From Gambelia wislizenii (Eukaryota; Chordata; Lepidosauria; Squamata; Crotaphytidae): DNA of 64,000 nt. Positions 12,801-24,800 of this stretch are shown one piece after another; the stretch's first letter is position 1; each line of letters starts with the position of its first letter. The DNA lies in contig JAUMIR010000004.1 of the NCBI GenBank assembly GCA_030847615.1, forward strand, positions 98,036,001 to 98,100,000, given 5' to 3'. Under the pieces are notes generated by a model. The model did not search any database, was not told the origin of the DNA, and saw only the letters and a program-made list of their open reading frames with translations. The position numbers and the translations under genes are program-made.

Positions 12801-15800
12801 AGCTCTGCACAACAACACTGATTAATCCAATTTGTTCAAGAAAGGGGCTGTTTGCATCTCCTTGCATTTAAGCAGAAGTCAGTAAGCCTTGATTTAATAG
12901 ATTCCATTTTCTCACATGATGGATATGCTTCAGGTAAGGAGCATGGGCACTGCTAAGCTTTCATGACAATGAAACTATTTGGGATTTAATCAGATTGCCC
13001 TAAGGTATACCGGAATAGGGTTTTTGTTTTTGTATTTCCCCCCCCCCCAATCGCGGCTTCAGAAGGACGGGTGGCTGGCTGGATAGGGGGGAAACTTGCC
13101 AGCACCCGCCCTTCCCGAAGCCACGATGGGGAGCCCTATAAGAAGACACCCCGCACAGCCAGCCACCCCTCCCGATTGTGGCTTTGGGGAGGGGTGGCGG
13201 TGGCTGGAAATCCCCCCCCCCTTGAGCCACACTTCCACCCTCCCTGAAGCCACGATTGGACTCCCGATCGTGGCTTTGGAAAGGGGTGGCGGTGGCTGGA
13301 AATCCCCCCCCTCGAGCCACCCTTCCACCCTCCCTGAAGCCATGATTGGGCTTGCGATCGCGGCTTCAGGGAGGGGTGGCGGTGGCTGTAAAGCCCCCCC
13401 AACTCAAGCTACCCTTCCACCCTCCCTGAAGTCATGATTGGGCTCCCGATCGCAGCTTCGGGGAGGGGTGGCAGTAGCCGGAAAGCCCCTCCTCGAGCCA
13501 CCCTTCCATCCTCCCTGAAGCCACGATCAGGCTCCCCAGCACCCGCCCTTCCCGAAGCCACGATGGGGAGCCCTATAAGACACCCCGCACAGCCAGCCAC
13601 CCCTCCCGATCGCATCTTCGGGGAGGGGTGGCAGTGGCTGGAAAGCCCCCCCCCCTTGAGCCACCCTTCCACCCTCCCTGAAGCCGCAATCGGGCTCCCA
13701 GTCGCGGCTTCAGGGAGGGGTGGCGGTGGCTGGAAAGCCCCCCCCCCCCTTTGAGCCACCCTTCCACCCTCCCCAAACCCACGATCGGGAGCTTCGGGGA
13801 GGGGTGGTGGTGGCTGGAAAGCCCTCCCCCCCAGCTAGCCACCCTTACATTCGCCCCTCTCCTCCGCCTTCGATTCCTCTCCAAAGGGGGCGAAGGCAGA
13901 GAGGGGTGAATGTACCCGCTTTGCCTCACACCCCCACCCCCGTCTGGTCTCCTGCATCTTTGCTCCCTTTGCGAAAGGAGTGAAAATCCAGGAGATGGGC
14001 GGCCTGTGAGGTAAACCACTACATTCGCCCCTCTCCTCTGTCTCGATTCTTTTGGGAAGGGTGGATGGATGGTGGCTGGAGTGGGAGGAGGCTTTACAGC
14101 CAGCTCCCGCCCTTCCCAAAGCCACTATCGGGGTTCCCATTGCCGCTTTGGGAAGGGTGGATGGGTGGTGGCTGGAGGGGAGAGTTTGGGATATACAGTT
14201 GTCCCTCCATATTCACGGATTTGGCATTCATGGATTTAAGTATTCACAGCTTGTAAATATTCTTTAAAAAATAATAATCCAAAAACCAAACCTTGATTTT
14301 GCCATCTTATATAAGGGACACCATTTTGCTATGCCATTCCATGTAATGGGACTTGAGTATTCACGGATTTAAGTATTCACGGCATGAAAATATTCTTTAA
14401 AAAAATAATCCCAAAAGCAAACATTGATTTTCCCATTTTATATAAATGACACCATTTTGCTATGCCACTGTATATATTGAGATTGAGTATTCATGGATTT
14501 GCGTATTCACGGAGGGGTCCTGGAACCAAACCCCAGTGAATGTGAATCGACAACTGTACTCACCATATAAGAGAGGGAGGGGTAGTCTTATACGGCGAGT
14601 ACATCCCAAACTCTATATTTTAACTTTAAAATTTGGGTCATTTTATACACCCATTCGTCTTATACGCCAGAATATACAGTAAGTACTGGCATGACTCAAC
14701 ACTTAGTTTGCCTTATCACACTACTTTCAATTATTTATCTATATGTACTGCTCAATTATGAGGTTAATATTTCTAAAGCTAAAGCAGGCAAAGTGCAACC
14801 TGGGGCCATATGCAGCCTCCTCAAGTCTTATTTTTACAGCCCTTGATCCCTCCAAACTTTCTGCACCATTCCTCCCCTCCGCCACCAAAAAAAGAAGTAC
14901 CTCTCTTGGAAGTCTGGAATAGCAATCCACCTTTTAAAAAAAGTTTTAGGGGACCTGACATGGTTTAACATTTTTTAAAAGTTATCATTTTTAAGAACAA
15001 GCACACTTCCAGCCACTTTCAGTTTTTTTCATTTCTGGATGCATCCTGGGCAGCTAGTCACAGAAAATTGGCCCCCAAACCTGCAACAGTTGCTGACCTC
15101 TCATCTAAGTGATGTTACTCAATTAGTATTTCTTCATACATTTTTCATACAATACTACACTACATGTTCAGGGTGCCTTCTGGTTTACTTTTTTCAGCTG
15201 GCCCCTGAGTAAAACTGACATGTTTATCAACAGTCCACAATAAAGGAAGAATGTGCAAGTGTATAGATTCAGTGCAAGGTTTTAAAAGTTGAAAATGTTT
15301 TAAATTTTTTTTCATCCTTTGACACTGCAAACATCAATAAGTTTCACTGTCCAAATACATACTTTTTTCTAAGAAAGGAAAGAATGCTGCCTCTGCCTTC
15401 ATGTCCAACAAGCCAAGAAATATAATGAAGTGGCTTCACCCTGTTGGGCGGGGGGAATAAGAAAGCCATGAAACATTGCTTGAAGATGCTAGTTTCCACC
15501 TATCACAGAAATTAACAAGTATAACACTCATCTTTGGAGATCATCCCACTACAAATAGCACCTACTACAATTCCTATAAGCAGTAACTTCAAATATTGAG
15601 TGAATGATCAATTGAAAAGCCAAGTCATTTAAGTATACAAATAAAAATGGCATTCCAAATGAATTCGAAATGAGCCTGACTATTCTATATCAAAAATTTA
15701 ATTTGCTGAATTAATTAAGTTTCATGGTATCCACATGAGGGTTTCTAATACAAAAGTCTTGATTTACCTGTAATATTGTTCTTGTGGTGGAAGAGCCCAA

Positions 15801-18800
15801 GTGATGCTTAAAGAGTGAGTTTTTCTGATTGGAACAACTAGAAGTAAAAGAAACATATGAACTTTAAATATAAAAGTATGATTTTTCTGACCGTAATCAA
15901 TATTCTCACAATAACTTCTCTCTTAAAGGAAAAAAAGAAGAACCAAAACCAGGTTATTTTATAACAAATGAGGATTAAAATTCAATATATATTCATAACA
16001 GTTACCTATTGTAATCACTCACCTCTGTACAATTTGTGAAAATCAGGTGTTTCAAAAGGTCCAGTCAGGTGGCTAAATACTGGTCTAGGCAAATTACTTC
16101 AAAAGAAAGAGAAAATAAGAATTATATACCATTGTTTTAATTCAGAAAAAGTCATCTACTACACAATGAAATAAGGACTTTTGTGCAAGAATCTCCTTTC
16201 TTGATGAAATCTGCCATGCCCAGTACTTACCAATTGCCTATTGAGGAAGACAGACTATATTCCAGGCATCAGCTCATACACACCCCTACACAACAGGTGA
16301 TCTGTGCTGTCATATGTCTTGTAGGGAAAAAAAACAATGTATAGCTATACAGACACAGCCTGCTACTATGAACAAAGATTTTTGGAATGGAGTTACCAAA
16401 ACCTAAACTGTAATGACAATGAAATAATATCACACCAGGTCCAGGTTTCCACACAATGGTGTATTTCAAACTGAAACATTGCATAATCTTTAAAATTAAA
16501 AAGCAATCAACAGGTGAACAGGAAATACCTACAAATTACCATGCAAAGAGTGCTGCCACAACCCTCTGAGCTTATATTAGGTCAGACAGGAAGCCCAGAT
16601 ATCACCATACAATGATTGATAATCCTCTCTCCCTCCCCACATCATCCCTCCCCCAGGCACTAAGGGAAAGGTGAACATAAAGAAGCAATGGTGTGTAAAA
16701 GGGTGAAAAACAAATGCCCTCAGATCAGCAAAGCAGAGAATGAAATCAAGTTTGTGATCTTATCTGTATGACCTGCATGCAAAATGGTGCATATGATTTA
16801 CGCATCTTACAAAAATGGTACAAAAAAATTCCTTACTTATTTGGGATCTCTGAGAAGATTTCCGTCACCCATTTTTCCAGACTATCCAAGGTTTCTAGGA
16901 AGGGGGGGAAAAGAAGCTGAACGCTTAACTCATGGAAGGCAAGCAGCATATTCTCAGGAGGACAAGGGGTAGGTAGGAAAACCTGTTCCCTGCCTAGTTA
17001 TTTTCAGGATGAAGAAAACCTATTGATTAACCAGCTAGACATAAACATTACAAAGACTGTAGGTTCAGTTCCCCTACTATCCAGCAATAACTCTGACTAC
17101 ACTTTGGATACATACTGTGACTGTATCCATATAATCTGTGTCTGCTGCAACAGGCACTGAAAGACAAGTTGGCAGCCAGGTGCATTAAACATCACCATTT
17201 TCTGTTTTCCAAGTATATTATAGCAGTTAAACCTTTCAAAAAACAAACAAAAAACTCTGGATTGGTCTATATCACAAGCAGAAAGTCCTTTGAACCTCCA
17301 TATGTGTTGTCCTACAATTTCCAATAGCTCAAACAGAGCATGGTTCATGGTGCAGAAGAGTAGAAGCGGTAAATCTGATACATCTGGAAGGCCAGATGTC
17401 CACCACCAGTTTATATATTAGAGATCCATCTGAAACAGCCTCCATGTAGCAACTTTTTACCCCAACTGGGTCTTTCTTCCCTGCACGCTCTTCCCTGGCA
17501 AATACTGGTGGCAACAAGAAAATACTACATGTAATGGCAGCAGTATACACTGTTTTTTTTTAGGCAGCTTCCACACAAGAGTTGCAGAAATATAGCAAGC
17601 TCTTAGAACAGGTTTGGCAAGAGAGGGGTTGCTTTTCTTCCTTTCTCAGAAAGTGACACCTCTATAATGTTATTAATGGCAAACAAATTCTAGGAAGATT
17701 CACATATTAAGTATGTACCCCCAAATGAAAATTCACACACTAAGATTATACCCTGAATGAAAATTCATATACCAATTCATATATTAAAATTCTGTACTGG
17801 CAGTTTCCATATCATACTTTAGCAATTTAGAAAAACATTGTATTTGGCTTCAAAAGAATGAATGTCTCTTCATAAACAAGTTATCAAGTATATGATTCCC
17901 TCAATACAGGAAACTAATTGGGATCAAAATATCAAACAAACCAGTGCATATCTTGTCTGCATGTGTAAATGCAGTTAACAAAGCCTTTTAAAGAGTCATA
18001 AACATGACTGGATGCTTAATATCCTCACAGGGTACCTCTGCTTTGTACTTAAACTATGATCAACATCTACTTTATCAAATTAATTTATAATACAGCCCTA
18101 TGAGCATCTATTTAAAAACTCAGTCCTGAGTTCATTGGGATTTACTTGCACATAAATGTATACAGGATTACAGCCTATAAAATGCAGCATTTCACTGTTT
18201 ACTTCTCTGTCATCAAATGAATAAATGTTACCTTTAGATTGCACAGCTAAAGTCATGTAATGCGCTGAGTAGTACTGCTGCCAGAATTCTCTCAGTTTGG
18301 TGTAAGTATCAATGTTATTTTGCTTTGGCTCATGTTTCAGCGTGTCTGCATTACCTGTAAAAACGTTGACAATAAAAGCTGCATATTTTAAAAATTCTGC
18401 TTTAAATCTGTACATTTTTATTCATAGATGGAAAACTCTTCTCCTTTGCAGACATCTACAAGAAAGAAAACACTAGGAATCCAAAGCTGAAGCGAAACTG
18501 ATTTCATCTCCTCCAAACTGGTTATAATAAAAAGTTACAGTTGCCATAGCAAAAATCATTGCAAAATAATACTACATACCTACATGGATAAAGTAATATA
18601 TAGATGTTTAATCTAGGGTTACCAGATTGAAAACTGGAGACAGCCCCTATACTTAATGGCTGTGCAAAAGAGAGAAATTCAGCAGGTGTTCTAATACAAC
18701 AAGCAACACTTGCTGAAATTCCCTCTTCTATACAACCATTAAAGGTACAGGACCCCTCTCCTGTTTTCACTCCGACAACCCCAATTTTGTCTAGTTTGAG

Positions 18801-21800
18801 GACAATTAGCAGACTCTTAATGAGATTTAACCCTATACCTCCCATATCTCACCCAAGCTGTTTTTCTCCACCACTACAAAAATGAGAAATTCCAGACAGC
18901 TGGGAGAAAACAGTCTACCCATCCCCATCCTCATAGAATCATAGAGTTGGAAGAGACCACAAGGGCCATCCAGTCCAACCCGCTGCCATGCAGAAATAAA
19001 CAATCAAAGTTTTCCCAACAGATGGCCATCCAGCTTCTGCTTAAAAACCTCCAAAGAAGGAGACTCCACCACACTCCGAGGCAGTGTATTCCACTTCCAA
19101 ACAGCTCTTACTGTCAAGGAAGTTCTTTCTAATGTTTAGGTGGAATCTCTTTTCCTGTAGTTTGAACCTAACATTTTGGTCGCCCTTCTCTGGACACGTT
19201 CCAGCTTCTCAATATCCTTCTTGTATTGTAGTGCCCAGAACTGGACACAGTATTCCAAGTGAGGTCTGACCAAAGCAGAATAGAGTGGCGCTATTACTTC
19301 CCTTGATCTTCTAGGCACTATACTCCTATTGATGCAGCCTAGAATCGTACTGGCTTTTTTAGCTGCCGTATCACACTGCTGACTCATGTTCAGTTTGTGG
19401 TCCACTAAGACTCCTAGATCCTTCCTCATGTACTGCCATCCTATATCTGTGCTTTTCATTTTTACTGCCCAAGTGTAGTGTCCTACAGTTCTTCCTGTTA
19501 AAATTCATTTTGTTAGTTTTGGCCCAGCTTTCTAATCTGTTCATGTCATTTTGGATTCTGATCCTGTCCTCTGGGGTATTTGCTACCCTTCCTAATCTGG
19601 TGTCATCTGCAAACTTGATAAGCATGCCCTCTATTCCCTCATCCAATTCACTGATAAAGATGTTGAATAGCACTGGGCCCAGGACAGAACCCTGTGGCAC
19701 CTCGCTGGTCACTTCTTTCCAGGATGAAGAGGAGCCATTGGTGACTACCCTTTGGATTCAGCCCATCAGCCAATTACAAATCCACCTAACAGTTGCATTG
19801 TCTAGCCCGTAAGTTACTAACTTTTTTGCAAGAATATTATCGGGGACTTCGTCAAAGGCCTTACTGAAATCAAGATATACTACATCCACAGCATTCCCTT
19901 CATCTACCAAGTATGTAACTCTATCCTATTATAATTAAGACCCAATTATATATACTAGACACAAACCACTTCAAGTATTTGTTATGTTGAGTTATTTCAA
20001 TTGCTTTTGTTTAATTTGTTTATTGCAAACAGCTGAAAGTCTGTAAATTTTGACAATAAACCTGATTTGCAATAGGGGTTGAATAATTTTGATTAAAATT
20101 GTAAATACCGTATATTCCGGCGTATAAGACGACTTTTGAGCACTCAAAAGTGCCCTCCAAAATTGACAGTCGTCTTATACGCCGGATACACTTTGCTTCA
20201 CCTGCCTGCCTATCTCCTGCCTCTTCGCAAACGGAGCGAAGAGGCAGGAGATCGGGCAGGGGGTGAAGCAAAGTGCTCCTCCCTGCCACCCACCCACCCC
20301 CCGCGCTTCCACCCCCCCTCCCGAAAGTCACGGAACCGCAGCTTTGGGGGGGTGGCTAGGAAGCCCCCTCCTCCCTTCCCCCCGCCCACTCCCCGTGCAT
20401 TCACCCTCCTCCCTGAAAGCAGCGGAACCGCGGCTTTCAGGGAGGGGGCTGGCGGAGAAGCCCCCTCCTCCCTTCCCCCCGCCCACCCCCCGGCATCCAC
20501 CCCCCTCCCGGAAAGCAGCGGAACTGCGGCTTTCAGGGAGGGGGGGGTGGCGGAGAAGCCCCCTCCTCCCTTCCCGCCGCCCACCCCCGCTCATCCACCC
20601 CCCTCCCTGAAAGCAGCGGAAGCGCTGCTTTCAGGGAGTGGGGGGGCGGAGAAGCCCCTCCTCCCTTCCCCCCGCCCACCCCCCGCGCATCCACCCCCCT
20701 CCCTGAAAGCAGCGGAACCGCGGCATTCAGGGAGGGGGGGTGGCGGAGAAGCCCCCTCCTCCCTTCCCCCCGCCCACCCCCCGGCATCCACCCCCCTCCC
20801 TGAAAGCAGCGGAACCGCGGCTTTCAGGGAGGGGAGGTGGCGGAGAAGCCCCCTCCTCCCTTCCCCCCGCCCACCCCCCGCGCATCCACCCCCCTCCCTG
20901 AAAGCAGCGGAACCGCGGCATTCAGGGAGGGGGGGTGGCGGAGAAGCCCCCTCCTCCCTTCCCCCCGCCCACCCCCCGGCATCCACCCCCCTCCCTGAAA
21001 GCAGCGGAACCGCGGCTTTCAGGGAGGGGAGGTGGCGGAGAAGCCCCCTCCTCCCTTCCCCCCGCCCACCCCCCGCTCATCCACCCCCCTCCCTGAAAGC
21101 AGCGGAATCGCTGCTTTCAGGGAGGGGGGGCGGAGAAGCCCCCTCCTCCCTTCCCCCCGCCCACCCCCCCGCTCATCCACCCCCCTCCCTGAAAGTAGCG
21201 GAATCGCTGCTTTCAGGGAGGGGGGCGGAGAAGCCCCCTCCTCCCTTCCCCCCGCCCACCCCCGGCTCATCCACCCCCCTCCCGGAAAGCAGCGGAATCG
21301 CTGCTTTCAGGGAGGGGGGGCGGAGAAGCCCCCTCCTCCCTTCCCCCCGCCCACCCCCCGCTCATCCCCCCCCTCCCTTCCCCCCGCCACCCCCCGCTCA
21401 TCCACCCCCCTCCCTGAAAGCAGCGGAATCGCTGCTTTCAGGGAGGGGGGGGCGGAGAAGCCCCCTCCTCCCTTCCCCCCGCCACCCCCCGCTCATCCAC
21501 CCCCCTCCCTGAAAGCAGCGGAATCGCTGCTTTCAGGGAGGGGGGGAGGAGAAGCCCCCTCCTCCCTTCCCCCCGCCCACCCCCCAGCTCATCCACCCCC
21601 CTCCCTGAAAGCAGCGGAAGCGCTGCTTTCAGGGAGGGGGGGTGGCGGAGAAGCCCCCTCCTCCCTTCCCCCTGCCCACTCCCCATGCATCCACCCCCCC
21701 TCCCTGAAAGCCGCGGAAACGCGCTTTCAGGGAGGGGGGTGGCGGAGAAGCCCCCTCCTCCCTTCCCCCCACCCACCCCCCACGCATCCACCCCCCCTCC

Positions 21801-24800
21801 TGAAAGGGAGGGGGGCTGGGAAGCCCCCTACTCCCTGCCACCCTCCCACCCTCCGCCCAGCCACCCCCCTTCCCCAAAGGCTCGCTTTGGAGAGGGGGGT
21901 GGCTGCGAAGCCCCCTCCCCCCTGCCACCCTCCGCCCAGCCTCCCCCCTTCCCCAAAGCCCCGTTTGGCCGCACAGCCTGCGGATCCCCCTCCTGCGCTC
22001 CCTCCTGGAAGGGAGCGCAGGAGGGGCATGCAGAGGCTGCGCGGCCAAACCGCGATTCGCCCCTTCTCCCCACCTTCCTGGAAGGTGGGGAGAAGCGGCG
22101 AACGTGCCCCTTTTGGGCGCACAGCCTCCGCATCCTCCTCCTGCGCTCCCTCCTGGAAGGGAGCGCAGGAGGGGCATGCGGGGGCTATGCGTTGGAAGAG
22201 GGGGGTCGTCTTATAGGGCGAATATATCACAAACTCTGCATTTTTACCTTAAAAATTGGGGGGTCGTCTTATACGCCGGGTCGTCTTATACGCCGGAATA
22301 TACAGTAAACCCTTATCCCAAGCTGTGTACACCACAGCAACTAGTCTACATCTGCTCTGTCAGTGAGTGTCATGCCCCATGAGTCTGATGAGGGTATGGA
22401 ATCAGAGGAAGACATGGCAGGGAACGGCCCTATGGACCGTGGCACAGGTTTATCTACATTTGTGCCAGCAGGGAACCCTGCCAACCTGGAGGCAGAGGAA
22501 GACCTGGCCCTAGTGGGTTGGCACCAATCCCAGCAGAGTCCTGCCAATTCAGATAAGGATGAAGAAGAAGAGACGAACTTACCTCCACCATCATACAGCC
22601 AGCAGTGATCTGAAAAGGAAGCTCTAAGGAAATCGCTGAGACTTTATGAGAAACACCCGCTTGTCAAGAAGCACCTGGCAAAGCCTTGCTATATATACGC
22701 TTTGGGGAAATGTGGAGGCTTTGTCAGAGATCAACTGATCTTGGAAAACGCTTCCTGCTGACTTCATTGCCTTGATTCGTATTTAGACCTTGGACTGTTC
22801 TGACTACGCTGTTGCCTGACCCTGTGGACTCACGTACCTACTTCTGGACTACGCTGCCTTCTGTAAGCTTTGACCCTTGGATTGTATTCTGGACTTTTCT
22901 CTGTGTACCTTCCTGCTTGTTTTGCTGCTGCTCAAGAAAGTGAAACTTGCTTGTTTCAAACCTTATCTGGCTCCAGTTAATTGACTTTGCTATCACTGAG
23001 AGTTGGCTACTTTCCCGGTCTTTTGAGCTTTTCCTTGGTCAAACTGTGTATTAATTGCCAGTAACTGGCTACTTTTCTGGACAGTGAGGGAATACAGCAA
23101 ATAGGATTTATGGACGACAAAGGAACAAAATGTAGCACTGAAGGAACAGAGCTACAGCTTTTCTCCCTGAAACAATTCTCCATAGCCAATGTGGAGCAAC
23201 AATGTCACTGCCTGTATCTCCTATTTTGTTGAATAAATCATGACATGGTGTAATATGTCAAGTGGTATTGTTCATCTGAGGTTGTACAGTATTTACATAA
23301 CTTTAAGACCTATAAGGAACGGATGATTATTTATGTCCTGATATATAAAATCATAGAATTCAAAGAGGGTGTACTTTCTTTTTGATATGACTGTAAGCCT
23401 CTCTGAATAAAATGAGGCTTACTAATTGTCTCATGTGTGTAAGATTGCAGTTAGTGTGGATCCAGCCTTATGTAATTGCAAGGTTATATTATGACACACT
23501 TACCCCAAAAAAACTTCTTCATAGGATGTCCAGACTTGGCAAGACTTCCAAAGAGCATCTCTATTCGATTTGCATCAGAAGGCCTTGCAAGCTGATATTC
23601 TGTTGTTGTTTATAAAAATAAATCAGATTCAAAGCATCATTGCCTTTCAACACCAATCTTCAATGCAGGAATGTGTTTCCACCATATAGATCAAAAGATT
23701 CATTTGCTCAAAACAGGAAGAACAAATCAGAAGAACTAATACTGAAACTATTTAAGTAAGGCCATTTATACGTAAGGTTCATATGTTTACTTTAACCTAG
23801 ACAGAGCTTGGAAAAGTTACTCTTTTGAAGTACAAAAAAACATGCTATTTGAAGGATTTTGAGATTTTTTTTGTCCCAAAAGTAGTTTTTCTAAGCTCTG
23901 CTTCTAGAAAAGGAACCCAAACATAAAGCAATGGTCCTCAATACACTCTATGGCAATTTACTAGATGAAGAAGGTACAGAAATTAGCCAACCACTTGCTA
24001 GGAGTTAAATATATAGACCAGCATCATAGCACATGTTTCTCTAGCCTAGCTCATTGATGCAAGCACCTTTCTTTATGTACAAGATCCAGTCCAGAAGATA
24101 ATCTATAAACAGAAATCAGCTTCCACACAGAGACTGACTGTGCTGGCTTGAGATGAAAGTCTTTACAACATTTCCTTCTAGTCAATGTCTAATAAATTGA
24201 TGGGATGAAGAATTTTTCTTTATTTCACCCAAGAGCTGAAAATACTAAATAAAAAGAAATACCAATCTTTCCCTTTTGACCAGCCTGATTCTATTTTACT
24301 TCATGGCTGTTTCCATGAATTTACCCCAAAACTGTAAAGAGCTTTGCTTAATTATAAGTACGTTTCTGAAAAGTTTAGAAGTGGCTGCATTTGTAAGTCA
24401 TACATGAATACACTGGTTCATGAAAGGATGCTATCAATATACTTATGCCAAGCAAAGTTAAGTTTTTAAAACCTAAAAGATAAAATGAGAGAAAAACTCA
24501 TGATTCTTACCACTATCTACAGCCTCAACTTCCCGATCAATTGCATCTTGAATCATTAAAGGATGAATGAAAAACTGTGCCCATCTGAAACAGAAAAATA
24601 ATGTGAACTTTCATTTTATCAATGCAAAATTTTAACATACAGATGTAATAAAGCTGCAGTCTGGGAAAAGAAAGAAACTTTACAAATATACAAGTTTGGG
24701 AATTAGTAGAATGACCTATGTTCAAGATGATTACAGTAACAAAACAGCAACAATGTCAACATGCCCTGTCTTGGTGGGTAAAATTTCTCTTATGTCCTAA

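Larger units (their letters stand above)
13010..14679. mobile_element. Family A TIR element with internal about 90-bp GC-rich array
   Basis: The right end (14578-14679) matches family A: repeated GTCTTATACG motifs, then TCTTATACGCCAGAATATAC and CAG|TA. The left end (CCGGAATAGGG) is a decayed TIR, so the left boundary is approximate. Inside, TCCCTGAAG-centred units start near 13241, 13331, 13423, 13512, 13675 and 13765 (about 90 bp apart). A Tigger-like MITE is nested at 14196-14556. Confidence 0.7.

Noticed and set aside
13000..14019. Overlapping 90-150-codon frames on both strands
   Set aside because: Same cause: C/G-rich tandem repeat with few stop codons.
20315..21830. CRISPR array
   Set aside because: Repeats are contiguous and whole units repeat; there are no unique spacers, and the genome is clearly eukaryotic.
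20136..22216. Long proline-rich open frames (458 and 394 codons)
   Set aside because: They lie entirely in the 97-bp GC-rich array. Both strands and several frames are open, the peptide just repeats the unit ([14 protein letters not shown]), and no codon, splice or homology support exists.
22363..22608. Independent small acidic protein gene (81 codons)
   Set aside because: It starts at the LTR boundary and has a counterpart in another LTR-like element at 63499, so it is better read as a retroelement ORF tail.
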